64,000 nt of DNA from an uncultured Persicobacter sp. (GTDB taxonomy: Bacteria; Bacteroidota; Bacteroidia; Cytophagales; Cyclobacteriaceae): assembly GCA_947498325.1 (NCBI GenBank), contig CANMKE010000008.1, positions 62,001-126,000 on the forward strand, given 5' to 3'. Made by a program: the position numbers and the translations under genes. Below are positions 18,111 through 27,821 of this stretch, piece by piece. Within the stretch, counting starts at the first letter, position 1; the number at the start of each line of letters is the position of its first letter. The notes under the pieces were generated by a model. That model was not told the origin of the DNA. It was given only the letters and a program-made list of their open reading frames with translations, and searched no databases.

Positions 18111-20504
18111 TTAATTTTTCAATATTTTATAATGATGAATCTGTTGCCCTTTATGAATTTGCAATAGATATATTCCAGCTTTAAAAAAGGAAAGGTTCAA
18201 TTGAATATCAGCATTAGTTTCAGCTCGCCACTCCATCAATTTTTCACCATTCAAACCCACTATTTTCAAATTTACCCCTTCAAGTGCATCCCCTTTAATA
18301 GTCAGCACATCCATTACTGGATTCGGAAAAATTTCAAAGGGTAAGGCTTGACCTTGTTCTTCAACTGTAAGTGGTTTTCCGACCCTAATCTTGGTTTCAT
18401 CAGTGAATGCCCCGTCGGCCGTAATCACACTTACAGTTGCATTACCATCGGCCAAGGCGGTCACCAAACCACCCACTACCGTGACCACCGCTGGATCACT
18501 ACTACTCCATTTAACCACTTTATTGCTTGCGTTTTGTGGTGCGATTGTAGCTGTAAGAGGGAGTGTTTCATCCTTTTCCATTTCTTCCGAATCACTACCC
18601 AGACTCACTGCTGCTACCGCAATATATTCTCTCTCCTTAAGGACGAAAGTAATTTTATCCAAATTCCACTGCCAATCGTGCTCCCCTGTCGCTTCAATTC
18701 TCAATACCTGTTTACCTGCCGCAAACTGAACTAAACGATTGGCCTTCAATGAAACATAGTCGCCCCATCCACCATTATTGGCAACAGCAGTAGTACACTG
18801 CCATTCGCCATCGACCTTCAGTGAAATTTCGGCATCATCTGAGGGAGTGGAAATCAAATAAGTTACCTCATATGTACCTGCATCTTCGACCTGCAAATCA
18901 AACTCCATATAATCATCCCTATTGACATAGTTCACCCCCAGGCCATCCACACGATTGACTCCATAAGGTACATAACCATCATTAAAGGTGCCTCCCGTAC
19001 GATTAAAGTCCTCTGCTTCAACAATGAAACTTTCTCCATCAGGTGGACTAACATGAGGATTTTCAACCTTAACAATCGTTGTAGCCGTATGTCCGCCATC
19101 ATTGGTTCTGCCAGTGATTACAGTCGTTCCATAACCAACAGCAGTAACTTCTCCGAGGTGATTAACTTGGGCAACAAATACATTGTCCGAGGTAAAATCC
19201 ATCGATTGATCAGTTGCATTTGCTGGGGTAAATTGAGTTTCCAGCATGATCGATTCCTCCAATTCCAACACGAGTTCAGTCGGAGAAAGCACTACGTCTG
19301 TTACAGAGATATTCGTTTCTTCAGCAACTGGTTTATAGACCCGTACCCAATCAATGAGCATGGTATTTTTGGCAAGGTCAAGCAAACTTTCGTCGGTTGG
19401 TGTTTTATCCTGCGCCACCAGCCAACTCTGAGATTCCACATTGATGATAATGTCCATCTCTTTGGTGAATCCATTGCCCCCCTGATATTCACCTGGATCA
19501 ATGACATCGATGCCATTGGAGGTCTGACTACACTGCTGCAAAGTTTCAAAATCAAAAGAAGGAAAAGTACCGAACAAAGTCACTGCGGAATAACCATTGG
19601 CTTGATTCACCGGCATTCCACCGACATTATTACCCCATTCGTCCACCGCTCCCGCAGGGTGAATCGCATCATAATAAGTATATTCCCACTGATCATTTAT
19701 CCGAGTAGCAATGGCATTATAATACATGACCCGCACCAATTCCCCATCGATATAATATTCAAAGTGAAAGGGAGATTTCCAATAAACACCCAACCGCAGA
19801 TATTGTCGATTGCCTCCGTTCCATGCCCAGTCACCCCAACCGTGTTTCGAATTGACCCGACCATCAGGATACCAACTGTTCCAGTCTCGGGGCTGATAAT
19901 CATGAAATGGTTTTCGAATAAAAGAGTGATGGCTGATGTGCGTTAAATGCTTGAAGCCATCTACTCCGCCATAGTTTTCGATGATGTCAATCTCTTCCGT
20001 ATCATCGGCGCTCAATAACCAAAAACAGGAGGCCAATTCAATATTGGCTACACTAATGGCGGACTCTACATAGACGGGATATTTGACGGAATGGTGGGAA
20101 GTAATACAACCTGCATTGACCCCGTGCAAAGGCCTACCCATCTTGGATTCTTCCGATGCCCCAGGATAGGGATATTGTGGATTAGGTTGATTTGTTTTTT
20201 CCCATCGTGAAGCTTTCAATGCTAACTTTCCATCTTTTACTTCCACATGATTATGCTTCCAATAGGTGGTGCCTGGACCATCCCACTGGTTATGATAAAA
20301 GTTATACCATTTCGTTCCTTCACCGAAGTCAGCACGTTCATCTACGGCCTCAAAGGTGTAGTTGAAATCATCAGAAACAGAGGCTTGTAATTCCCATGTT
20401 TTCCCTTTTCCCGCATCTGCAGGTACCGGAATATCCGCCCAGTCCTGGGAAAAAGCCACCGAACTCCAAGCGGAAAAAAGTAAAAGTAAAGTATATTGTT
20501 TCAT
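18111..20504 (-). CDS. GH16 beta-agarase/porphyranase with CBM6 and T9SS tail
   Basis: A 797-residue secreted endo-galactanase. The start at 20504 gives the signal peptide MKQYTLLLLFSAWSSVAFSQ; a longer frame upstream is discarded. The GH16 domain covers about 22-405 with the retaining-enzyme motif EEIDIIE: E171 nucleophile, D173, E176 acid/base. FWLLSADD, VGVYWKSP-type (LGVYWKSPFHFEYYIDGE) and WVRVYKP strands are agarase-like. Then come a Big_2 domain, a CBM6 (about 505-635, IVEAEDF start, DWQWNLDKITF end), a second Big_2 and a Por secretion tail (EIFPNPVMDVL, FFKAGIYLLQI). It should act outside the cell on agar. A porphyranase activity cannot be excluded from sequence alone. Confidence 0.92.
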   Translation of the reverse strand: MKQYTLLLLFSAWSSVAFSQDWADIPVPADAGKGKTWELQASVSDDFNYTFEAVDERADFGEGTKWYNFYHNQWDGPGTTYWKHNHVEVKDGKLALKASRWEKTNQPNPQYPYPGASEESKMGRPLHGVNAGCITSHHSVKYPVYVESAISVANIELASCFWLLSADDTEEIDIIENYGGVDGFKHLTHISHHSFIRKPFHDYQPRDWNSWYPDGRVNSKHGWGDWAWNGGNRQYLRLGVYWKSPFHFEYYIDGELVRVMYYNAIATRINDQWEYTYYDAIHPAGAVDEWGNNVGGMPVNQANGYSAVTLFGTFPSFDFETLQQCSQTSNGIDVIDPGEYQGGNGFTKEMDIIINVESQSWLVAQDKTPTDESLLDLAKNTMLIDWVRVYKPVAEETNISVTDVVLSPTELVLELEESIMLETQFTPANATDQSMDFTSDNVFVAQVNHLGEVTAVGYGTTVITGRTNDGGHTATTIVKVENPHVSPPDGESFIVEAEDFNRTGGTFNDGYVPYGVNRVDGLGVNYVNRDDYMEFDLQVEDAGTYEVTYLISTPSDDAEISLKVDGEWQCTTAVANNGGWGDYVSLKANRLVQFAAGKQVLRIEATGEHDWQWNLDKITFVLKEREYIAVAAVSLGSDSEEMEKDETLPLTATIAPQNASNKVVKWSSSDPAVVTVVGGLVTALADGNATVSVITADGAFTDETKIRVGKPLTVEEQGQALPFEIFPNPVMDVLTIKGDALEGVNLKIVGLNGEKLMEWRAETNADIQLNLSFFKAGIYLLQIHKGQQIHHYKILKN

Positions 20505-20650
20505 TGATTGTTGGGTTTCTAAATCTGTTAGGTAATTGGGTTCAAACCCAACCAACCTGTTATTATCTCAGAGGCTGATTATCGTTACCAGGCGTCCGTA
20601 CAGCACTAATAATCAATTCATTTTATGGCATTCGGACACCACGACCAAAA

Positions 20651-20677
20651 AGAAAAAATCAATGGGCAAAACCATTG
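20651..20677 (-). terminator. Hairpin with T-run after the second GH16 gene
   Basis: Stem CAATGG (20660-20665) / CCATTG (20672-20677), followed on the - strand by a T-run (A-run 20653-20658). It lies just past the stop of the shorter GH16 gene and before the longer one. Confidence 0.5.
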
Positions 20678-20702
20678 CCGTCATCTGGGACTTGGTGAAA
20701 AT

Positions 20703-21743
20703 TTACATCCGAGATAAGACCTCGGAGGGTTGATATACCCGAATCCAATCAACCTTCATCACATGATCTTCCGGGCGCTCATAAATTTCCTTATCCGTAG
20801 GATATCGACCTTGCACGGCATTCCAGTCCTGCGCTTCAATATTGATGATTAACCTCATCGGTTTCGTAAGGCCTTTTCCCTTGGTATAGTTAAACTTATC
20901 AAGGACATTGAAATCCGTTTGATGACTTTGTTTCTGTCCATTTTGATCCAGGTAGGTGTAGCTATTTTTTGACAATGTCCTCACCCACTTTCCATCAATA
21001 TAATACTCCAAATGATGTGGAGACTTCCAATAAACTCCCACCCGATGATACCCATCCGTCCAGTCTTTTCGACCACTTTCATAATACCAAGTGCCTTTTA
21101 CACCATGCTCGTCTTTGGGTTGGTAATCATCATAATGTTTACCTTCTCGATTATTAAATACATGATGACTCAAATGCATATGCTGAGCATACCAAGCATT
21201 CGATGCTTGCCCCTGACGATCCGCATCACCTGCACCGCCATAATTTTCACAAATGTCAATCTCCTCATAATCATCATCACTGATCATCCATACATTATTG
21301 GCAAACACCGCATTAGCGACCTTCAACTTTACCTCTACATAAACAGGATAGCGTACCTTTTCTTTGGAAATCACACACCCCATTTGAGTGGCTGTTAGTG
21401 TATGATAGGTACCATCTGTATTGTTGATAAAGCGTTTATTATCTCCATTTCGGGAAGCTTTGATTTCCAAATGTCCATCCTTCACCTGCACATTCTCGTG
21501 TCTCCACTGTGTAGGCCCTGGTCCTTCCCAATGATTATGCCAATAGTTTTTCCACTGATTATTGATCCAACACAAAGTACTCTGTGGTAAAAAAGTATAA
21601 TCAAAATCATCAGAAATGGCTTGATTTAATTCCCACTTCTGATCCTTCGGCGGATCGAAGGGCAACAAAATCCCTTGCCCATTGATCGGGGAGTTATTGA
21701 GCAAAAGAACAAAAACAATCCCCAATATTCTTTTTAAAATCAT
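20703..21743 (-). CDS. GH16 beta-agarase/porphyranase, single-domain
   Basis: A 346-residue GH16 enzyme with an N-terminal signal sequence (MILKRILGIVFVLLLNNS). The ATG at 21743 is chosen over a longer frame whose added 84 residues are basic and unlike the family. Catalytic residues sit in EEIDICE: E161, D163, E166. It shares the fold and many segments with the larger GH16 at 18111-20504 (YPVYVE, GVYWKSP, WIRVYQ) but has no CBM, Big_2 or Por tail. It may be periplasmic or surface-held, acting on shorter oligosaccharides. It follows the GH117 gene by 142 bases. Confidence 0.9.
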   Translation of the reverse strand: MILKRILGIVFVLLLNNSPINGQGILLPFDPPKDQKWELNQAISDDFDYTFLPQSTLCWINNQWKNYWHNHWEGPGPTQWRHENVQVKDGHLEIKASRNGDNKRFINNTDGTYHTLTATQMGCVISKEKVRYPVYVEVKLKVANAVFANNVWMISDDDYEEIDICENYGGAGDADRQGQASNAWYAQHMHLSHHVFNNREGKHYDDYQPKDEHGVKGTWYYESGRKDWTDGYHRVGVYWKSPHHLEYYIDGKWVRTLSKNSYTYLDQNGQKQSHQTDFNVLDKFNYTKGKGLTKPMRLIINIEAQDWNAVQGRYPTDKEIYERPEDHVMKVDWIRVYQPSEVLSRM

Positions 21744-21885
21744 GAAATAGTAAGTGATAAAGATGTATTTAAGGTACACTTTAAAAAAATGCAGAACCAG
21801 AAGACCAGTCCTGCTCAAACTTAGAAGTTCAATGAATAATCTACTTATTTTATCAAGGATTATTCTTTGCTTCCGACCAATATTT

Positions 21886-23100
21886 TTATTTAGCAGACCC
21901 CTTTTGGGTACCTGCTTCACCTGGTGCTTTATGACTTGTTTTTCGTTTACCCGTAAATCTACGGATATACTGATAATCATAACTTTGATACTCATGTGTC
22001 AAGCCCCAACGGAAAATAGAAAAAGGCTCTTCAGTATTTTCACTTCTGACCAAACCAATCGCGTGAGGCGCACCAGGAATGACGGCTTTGATCTCAAAAT
22101 TCACCCCATCCGGTGACCACTGAATTGTATTTTTCTCCGGTCCATCGGTAGTGATCAAAGACATAATGCCCCCATTGTGTTTCCAAACACAAATCTCGTG
22201 ACCACTATTGGAAATCGGATTGTATTTAGATTTTACATAAGGGCCTTCTGGACGGTCAGCAATTGCTACTCCATGACGAATCTGACGACCACCAAAAGTT
22301 ATTTCCTCTCCCATTTGCTCCCCTTTATAATACAAATAGAATTTACCGTTGAATGGAATAATACAAGGATCATGCACCTTGTGACTATCAAAATCCCCTT
22401 TTTTCTCTACCAAAAAGCGATTGTCCTCTGTGCCCTTCCATACACCATTGTCCGCTGGGCTTAAAATTGGCTCTTGGCTCTTGGTCCATGGACCATTAGG
22501 TGAAGTGGCCCATGCCAATCCTACCTGGTTTTTCACCCGTACGGTATAGGGTGATTTGACCGTTTGATAGCATAAATAATACTTATCCTCCCACTTCATA
22601 ACCTCTACCGTAAATACCGATCGATCATCGTACTCCCCCTTTTCTCCTCTTCCAACAGCCATACCTTCCTCTTTCCATGTGATACCATCCTTTGAGGTGG
22701 CATACCAGATATCACAACGATCCCATGGGAACACCTTATCCTTCTCAATATCACCTGCAAATCCGTCCGTTTTGCCTACACTTTTAGAGTACCATACATA
22801 ATATTTCCCATCGATTTTTAATACTGCGGAAGGATCACGACGAACAACACCTTCTTCAAAAGCCAAATCTCCTTTTAAGTCTTCTACCTGAAATTCCCCA
22901 AACCACTCAGGGCCTACCTTTGGCCATTTTAGAGCACGTTTTGAGGCGGCACTTAGATACTCTTTATTAGTAATCCCCAAAAAATCTAATTGTTCGTCGG
23001 AAATCTCATCCGTTGATGCTTCAATTGAAGTTGACGTTTTTTGCTGACAAGCCTGAATAAAAATTAAAGCAAATACAAAAAATATATAATGTTTTTTCAT
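21886..23100 (-). CDS. GH117 alpha-1,3-(3,6-anhydro-L-galactosidase), lipoprotein
   Basis: A 404-residue neoagarooligosaccharide hydrolase that should remove 3,6-anhydro-L-galactose from the non-reducing end of neoagaro-oligosaccharides. The start at 23100 gives a lipoprotein signal (MKKHYIFFVFALIFIQAC, lipid cysteine C18). The five-bladed propeller shows the family signatures: RRDPSAVLKI with candidate base D89, KVHDPCI, and SGHEICVW holding the candidate acid histidine. It lies 16 bases downstream of the sugar permease gene and upstream of a GH16 gene. Its product feeds the aldehyde dehydrogenase/cycloisomerase pathway encoded just upstream. Confidence 0.93.
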   Translation of the reverse strand: MKKHYIFFVFALIFIQACQQKTSTSIEASTDEISDEQLDFLGITNKEYLSAASKRALKWPKVGPEWFGEFQVEDLKGDLAFEEGVVRRDPSAVLKIDGKYYVWYSKSVGKTDGFAGDIEKDKVFPWDRCDIWYATSKDGITWKEEGMAVGRGEKGEYDDRSVFTVEVMKWEDKYYLCYQTVKSPYTVRVKNQVGLAWATSPNGPWTKSQEPILSPADNGVWKGTEDNRFLVEKKGDFDSHKVHDPCIIPFNGKFYLYYKGEQMGEEITFGGRQIRHGVAIADRPEGPYVKSKYNPISNSGHEICVWKHNGGIMSLITTDGPEKNTIQWSPDGVNFEIKAVIPGAPHAIGLVRSENTEEPFSIFRWGLTHEYQSYDYQYIRRFTGKRKTSHKAPGEAGTQKGSAK

Positions 23101-23116
23101 GATAAAAATATGTTTA

Positions 23117-24118
23117 TTAGACCATTCCATTTCCCAAAGCGACAATCACGATACCTGCTATCATACAAGCCAGGCCCCAATACAAAGACTGACGTGCAGG
23201 TGATGAGGCCCTGTCCCACTCTTTGGTAACGATGCCTGAAATAATCGCTATGGCTACAGAAGTAGTATTAAAAATAGCATAACCCACAGTTCCCCCTATG
23301 CTTCCAAGGCGATAGGCGCTGTACGCAAAAAGTCCCGATGCTGCAAAGTTAAAGACCGCCATCAGCGTCGTCATCAGTACATTATTCCCTATGGATTTCC
23401 CCGCAAAATTACCCCAAAGTTTCTTTTTAGTCAATTGAAAGCCGAAATATAGTGCCGTTGCCACACCTCCAGCCATATAAATGACATACATCACTGCTAC
23501 TGCACTTACCCACTGCGGATTACCATGCGCAACAACTGCTTCGGCGATCACCGTTCCCCCGATGGTATTGGCATAACTGAAGCCGGTGGCTAATAATCCA
23601 CCAATTACCGCAATGGTAATCCCCTTAATCATACCACCATCGCTAATATTCTGTCCTTCATCCATTTGACGTAAAATCCCGGCTCGGCCATTTGTAATTA
23701 CGCCAGTCAAAACCACTGCAATCCCCAGAATAATCGTCAAAAAGACGTAAGTTTCTGGCAAGCCATCGACCATAAAAGGAATTAAGGATCCTACCAGAAT
23801 CACTGTTCCAATGAAGAGCGAGAATCCTAAAGAAAGGCCAATATGATTAATGGCTTTACCCCAGAGCATCATACCCACGCCCCACATCAAACTGGCGATG
23901 ATCATCCCCGAAAGTATGCCTGTCGGAATTGCTCCTAATATTGCAGGAAAATTATCAATCAATAAAAATGCGGCTATATTGGGTACAATAAAGGTATTGA
24001 TAAAAAAGAACAGGCCCCAGGTATTTTCGAAGGCAAAGTCCTTGGTGTATTTTTCGGGCAGTGCATAGAGGCCAAGTGTAGTCCCTGCTAAAAGTGCCCA
24101 TAATATTCCTGCTATCAT
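23117..24118 (-). CDS. RhaT-like sugar:proton symporter (DMT superfamily)
   Basis: A 333-residue inner-membrane protein with about ten transmembrane segments, resembling the L-rhamnose:proton symporter RhaT (GILWALLAGTTLGLYALPEKYTKDFAFENTW at the N-terminus, WGKAINHIGLSLGFSLFIG, and a C-terminal YWGLACMIAGIVIVALG). No rhamnose catabolic genes are present in the window. It lies between the cycloisomerase and GH117 genes, so the likely cargo is 3,6-anhydro-L-galactose or D-galactose released in the periplasm. The fold call is firm; the substrate is inference from position. Confidence 0.88.
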   Translation of the reverse strand: MIAGILWALLAGTTLGLYALPEKYTKDFAFENTWGLFFFINTFIVPNIAAFLLIDNFPAILGAIPTGILSGMIIASLMWGVGMMLWGKAINHIGLSLGFSLFIGTVILVGSLIPFMVDGLPETYVFLTIILGIAVVLTGVITNGRAGILRQMDEGQNISDGGMIKGITIAVIGGLLATGFSYANTIGGTVIAEAVVAHGNPQWVSAVAVMYVIYMAGGVATALYFGFQLTKKKLWGNFAGKSIGNNVLMTTLMAVFNFAASGLFAYSAYRLGSIGGTVGYAIFNTTSVAIAIISGIVTKEWDRASSPARQSLYWGLACMIAGIVIVALGNGMV

Positions 24119-24135
24119 GTTGATGTGCTTTTGTT

Positions 24136-24178
24136 AAAAAAAAGGGTTGTGGTTAATGATTAGTGTTTAGTGACAACC
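24136..24178 (-). terminator. Weak hairpin with T-run between cycloisomerase and permease
   Basis: GGTTGT (24145-24150) / ACAACC (24173-24178) with an A-run 24136-24143, read as eight T on the - strand. The short stem makes it more likely an attenuator than a full stop. Confidence 0.35.
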
Positions 24179-24204
24179 AGTATATGAACATTAATAATTG
24201 AACA

Positions 24205-25314
24205 TTAACAACTTACCTGCTGAATTTCAATTTCGTATTCGGCTAACTTATTCCAGTCAAAGATGACCCCAATCCCATCGGTTGTTGGTGCCTGAAGTCG
24301 ATAGTCTTTCACTTGCAATGGATGCATGGTGTATTGATCAATCGGGAAGCTATGAACCTCTACCCAACCGGCATTTTCTTGTGCTGAGACCAAACTTACA
24401 TGCAACTCTTGCATTCCATGAGAGCATACAGGAATTTGATGTTGCTTGGCCAACTGCGCCACCTTCAACCAGCCTGTAATTCCTCCGCAATTGGAAGCAT
24501 CGGGCTGAATAAAACTCAGGTTGGCGTCCTTAAATGCCAATTCAAACTCATAATGTGTATGCAAGTTTTCTCCCATGGCCAAGGGTACGCCACCCTGTTG
24601 TGCAATCTCAGCATATTGGGTGTAGTAGTCTGGCAAAGTTGGCTCTTCAAACCAATAAATATCATAAGGTTTAAAAGCCTTGGCCGCCTTAATCGCTTCC
24701 TCTTTGGTCATGGAATAGTTGGCATCTACCATAAAGGTAATATCCTGACCAATCAATTCTCGCACCGCTTTTACTCGTTCAACATCCTGTTCAAGTGTCG
24801 GCTGACCTATTTTGATCTTTACCCCATTAAAACCAGCATCTATATAAGACTGAATGTTTTTCAGTAATTTTGGTAAAGGAAAATTCAGGTCAATCCCACC
24901 ACAATAAGCACGGCAGGAACTGTCAGCTCCTCCGGCCATTTGATACAATGGTTTTCCTTCACGCTTTCCTTTTAAATCCCAAAGGGCAATATCAACAGCA
25001 GACTGGGCGAAGGATGCTATCCCGCCCCGACCAACATAATGAATATGCCACTCAATCATATCATGGATTTCAGCAATAGCCCTACTGTCTTTTCCTTTCA
25101 AGACCGGAAACAGGTCATGCTCCAACATCGCCTTGATAGCAAAACCTCCTTTGCCCCCTGTATAAGTATAACCCGTACCTTCCAAGCCTTGCTCGTCGGT
25201 GATCGTTACTGTAATTAATTCAAAATGCGTATGGTCTCCATGTTTGGCATCTGTCAACACCTCCGCCAATGGCACATGGAAAATCCTTGCATTCAGTTCT
25301 TTTATTTGACTCAT
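24205..25314 (-). CDS. 3,6-anhydro-L-galactonate cycloisomerase (enolase superfamily)
   Basis: A 369-residue mandelate racemase/muconate lactonising enzyme homologue. The start at 25314 ([12 protein letters not shown]) removes 14 residues that do not fit the family. Superfamily residues are all visible: K166 and K168 in VKIKIG, metal ligands D197 (MVDANYS), E223 (WFEEPT) and E249 (MGENL), and H299 in CSHGMQ. It should open the anhydro ring of 3,6-anhydro-L-galactonate to give 2-keto-3-deoxy-L-galactonate. The enolase fold is certain; the specific substrate is inferred from its place directly after the aldehyde dehydrogenase in an agar locus with GH117. Confidence 0.88.
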   Translation of the reverse strand: MSQIKELNARIFHVPLAEVLTDAKHGDHTHFELITVTITDEQGLEGTGYTYTGGKGGFAIKAMLEHDLFPVLKGKDSRAIAEIHDMIEWHIHYVGRGGIASFAQSAVDIALWDLKGKREGKPLYQMAGGADSSCRAYCGGIDLNFPLPKLLKNIQSYIDAGFNGVKIKIGQPTLEQDVERVKAVRELIGQDITFMVDANYSMTKEEAIKAAKAFKPYDIYWFEEPTLPDYYTQYAEIAQQGGVPLAMGENLHTHYEFELAFKDANLSFIQPDASNCGGITGWLKVAQLAKQHQIPVCSHGMQELHVSLVSAQENAGWVEVHSFPIDQYTMHPLQVKDYRLQAPTTDGIGVIFDWNKLAEYEIEIQQVSC

Positions 25315-25361
25315 AAGCAATAATGGAGCGGTGACAACCAAAACACCGCTCCTCAAAAGTG

Positions 25362-26810
25362 TTAGTATTTAATATAGAAGGTTTTCTTTTCAAGGTACTG
25401 TTCGAATCCGTATTTACCGTCTTCTCCCCCTGCACCTGAAAGTTTATAACCATTGTGAAATCCCTGGTGCTGCTCACCATGGCCACGATTGACGTAGATT
25501 TCGCCAAATTCAAGCTCATCATTACAACGCATGATTTTCTGCATATCTCGGGTGAAAATCATCGCTGCCAAACCGTACTCACAGTCATTGGCATATCCGA
25601 TCACCTGCTCAAATGATGAGAACTTAATCACTGGCAAGATTGGCCCGAAAGACTCCTCATGCACGATGGTCATCTTTTGGGTTACATTGGTCAATACCGT
25701 CGGCTCAAACCAATAACCTTTATCAAAGATTCCTCCCTTAGGGGACTTACCACCGCAAGCCACCGTTGCTCCTTCTTCCACACTCTTGGCAACCAGTTCT
25801 TTCATGTGCTCCAATTCAGAAGCATTCACTTTAGGCCCCATCTCAACGCTCGGATCCATTGGATCACCTACTTTAAAGGCTTCCACTTTAGCCATAAACT
25901 TGGCCATGAACTCCTCATAAATATCCTCATGAACATACATGCGTTCATTACAGGTACAAACCTGTCCGCAGTTATCAAATCGAGAATGGAAGGCTCCCTC
26001 AACGGCTTGATCAATATCGGCATCAGCAAAAACGATGCATGGCGCCTTGCCACCTAACTCCAACTGTACATGCGTTAGGTTGGTCGCCGCAGTACGGAAA
26101 ATCGACTGACCTGCAGGTGTACTTCCAGTCATCGTTACCATTTTTGTGATTGGGTGTTCCACCAATGCATTACCCAACACACGACCAGCACCAGTAACAA
26201 TATTTAACAAGCCATCAGGCAAACCGACTTTTTGTGCCAAGTAACCTAATTCCAAGGTTGACAAAGGCGTTTCCTGGGTTGGCTTCACCACGATCGCATT
26301 ACCTGCCACCAAAGCAGGACCTATTTTACGCCCCGCTAAGGCCAAAGGAAAATTCCAGGCTGTAATCGCTACAACTACCCCCTTAGGGATTTTTTGGATA
26401 TGAATCTGCTCATTAGGATTATCCGAAGGCATGATATCTCCTTCGATTGAGCGGGCACCATCACAAGCATACTCGATAAAAGTGGCGGTAACCTCTACTT
26501 CGATTTCTGCCAATGAGATAATTTTACCCTGCTCACGAACCAATAGCTCGGCCAATTTTCGTTTGTTAGCACGAATCTCAGCTGCGAACTTTCTCATCAA
26601 TTCTGCTCGCTGGCGAGCGGGTACTTTTTTCCATTGTTTCTGAGCACGATCAGCCGCCTCTAATGCTTGTGCGGCCTCTGCCTCTTCTCCCATCTGCACT
26701 TTGGCCACTATTGACTCATCGATAGGACTGATCACATTGGCAGTTTTGCCAGATTGACTTTTAAACCACTGCCCATCAATAAATAATTGATATTCAATTT
26801 CAGAACTCAT
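25362..26810 (-). CDS. 3,6-anhydro-L-galactose dehydrogenase (ALDH family)
   Basis: A 482-residue NAD(P)-dependent aldehyde dehydrogenase. Catalytic residues are present: N153 in TAWNFP, E251 in LELGGKAP, and C285 in [11 protein letters not shown]. Cofactor site elements VVKPTQETP and MTGSTPAGQ are also seen. In agar degraders an enzyme of this family oxidises 3,6-anhydro-L-galactose to 3,6-anhydro-L-galactonate, the first intracellular step. The gene lies between the SDR and cycloisomerase genes (24 and 47 bases apart), consistent with one transcript. Lactaldehyde/glycolaldehyde dehydrogenases look similar, so the named substrate rests on context. Confidence 0.9.
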   Translation of the reverse strand: MSSEIEYQLFIDGQWFKSQSGKTANVISPIDESIVAKVQMGEEAEAAQALEAADRAQKQWKKVPARQRAELMRKFAAEIRANKRKLAELLVREQGKIISLAEIEVEVTATFIEYACDGARSIEGDIMPSDNPNEQIHIQKIPKGVVVAITAWNFPLALAGRKIGPALVAGNAIVVKPTQETPLSTLELGYLAQKVGLPDGLLNIVTGAGRVLGNALVEHPITKMVTMTGSTPAGQSIFRTAATNLTHVQLELGGKAPCIVFADADIDQAVEGAFHSRFDNCGQVCTCNERMYVHEDIYEEFMAKFMAKVEAFKVGDPMDPSVEMGPKVNASELEHMKELVAKSVEEGATVACGGKSPKGGIFDKGYWFEPTVLTNVTQKMTIVHEESFGPILPVIKFSSFEQVIGYANDCEYGLAAMIFTRDMQKIMRCNDELEFGEIYVNRGHGEQHQGFHNGYKLSGAGGEDGKYGFEQYLEKKTFYIKY

Positions 26811-26834
26811 AATTATTATTGTTTAGATTAAACC

Positions 26835-27605
26835 TTAGCGACCCATCCAGCCACCATCAACCAACATGATCGAGCCATGCATATATGCTGCTGCTTCAGA
26901 AGATAGGAAAACCACCGGCCCGGCGAAATCCTCAGGCGTCCCCCAACGACCTGCAGGAATTCTGCTAAGAATAGAGCTTGCACGTTGCTCATCATTTCTC
27001 AGGGCCTCAGTATTATCGGTACTGATATAACCCGGAGCAATAGCATTTACATTAACCCCTTTAGATGCCCATTCGTTAGCAAATGCCATCGTCAACTGCC
27101 CAACAGCTCCTTTACTTGCGGCATAGCCAGGCACGGTGATTCCTCCTTGGAAAGTCAATAAAGAAGCAGTGAAAATAATTTTACCTGATCTACGCGAAAC
27201 CATCTCTTTACCAAATTCACGTGTCAAAATAAATTGCGCATTTTGATTAACCTCGACGACTTTATCCCACATTTCATCTGGGTGCTCAACCGCTGGTGCT
27301 CGCAAAATGGTTCCTGCATTATTAACTAATATATCGATCTGATTGAAATCAGATTTTACCTGTTCGATGAATGAATATAAAGCCTTACGGTCTGAGAAAT
27401 CACATTGGTACGCCTTGAATGACCGACCTAATGCTTTGACAGATTGCTCTACTTCACTGTCATGTAATTCCAAAGAAGCACTTACTCCAATAATGTCAGC
27501 ACCAGCAGCGGCAAGGCCTTCTGCCATTGCTTTACCAATCCCTCTTTTACATCCAGTTACTAAAGCCGTTTTACCGTCAAGACGAAAGTTATCTAATATA
27601 TTCAT
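26835..27605 (-). CDS. SDR oxidoreductase, candidate 2,5-diketo-3-deoxy-L-galactonate reductase
   Basis: A 256-residue short-chain dehydrogenase resembling KduD-type sugar-acid dehydrogenases. Seen: the cofactor motif TGCKRGIG (17-24), NNAG (95-98), N120, S148, and the catalytic pair Y161/K165 in GYAASKGAVGQL; the C-terminus SEAAAYMHGSIMLVDGGWMGR is typical. In the known L-AHG pathway, 2-keto-3-deoxy-L-galactonate is oxidised at C5 and then reduced to 2-keto-3-deoxy-D-gluconate; this SDR fits the reduction. It sits 24 bases upstream of the aldehyde dehydrogenase gene. Which of this and the MDR enzyme catalyses which step is inference. Confidence 0.88.
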   Translation of the reverse strand: MNILDNFRLDGKTALVTGCKRGIGKAMAEGLAAAGADIIGVSASLELHDSEVEQSVKALGRSFKAYQCDFSDRKALYSFIEQVKSDFNQIDILVNNAGTILRAPAVEHPDEMWDKVVEVNQNAQFILTREFGKEMVSRRSGKIIFTASLLTFQGGITVPGYAASKGAVGQLTMAFANEWASKGVNVNAIAPGYISTDNTEALRNDEQRASSILSRIPAGRWGTPEDFAGPVVFLSSEAAAYMHGSIMLVDGGWMGR

Positions 27606-27730
27606 AATATGTTTTTTTAAAAAAATAGAAAATAGGAAGCATTTCAGTTTCGATGATAGCTATCACCTTATGAAATGACCACAAAAATTTTATTCATTAA
27701 GCACCAAAAATAAAGCTGAGGAAATAGGCA

Positions 27731-27773
27731 AAAAATGTGATCGGTGACTTGTGACTGGACATTTACCGATCAC
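27731..27773 (-). terminator. Hairpin with T-run between MDR and SDR genes
   Basis: Nine-base stem GTGATCGGT (27737-27745) / ACCGATCAC (27765-27773), followed on the - strand by a T-run (A-run 27731-27735). It divides the L-AHG genes into two transcription modules. Confidence 0.5.
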
Positions 27774-27821
27774 CTGTCACTTTAATTATGCTATAATCCC
27801 TTTGCACTTATTGTGTACTGC

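Noticed and set aside
19053-19946. A 297-codon + strand open frame opposite the GH16/Big_2 gene
   Set aside because: The opposite strand encodes a complete, motif-bearing GH16 enzyme; this frame has no recognisable domain and follows the antisense codon pattern.
20536-20733. A 65-codon + strand open frame between the two GH16 genes
   Set aside because: It overlaps a - strand terminator and the end of the shorter GH16 gene and has no domain or good start context.
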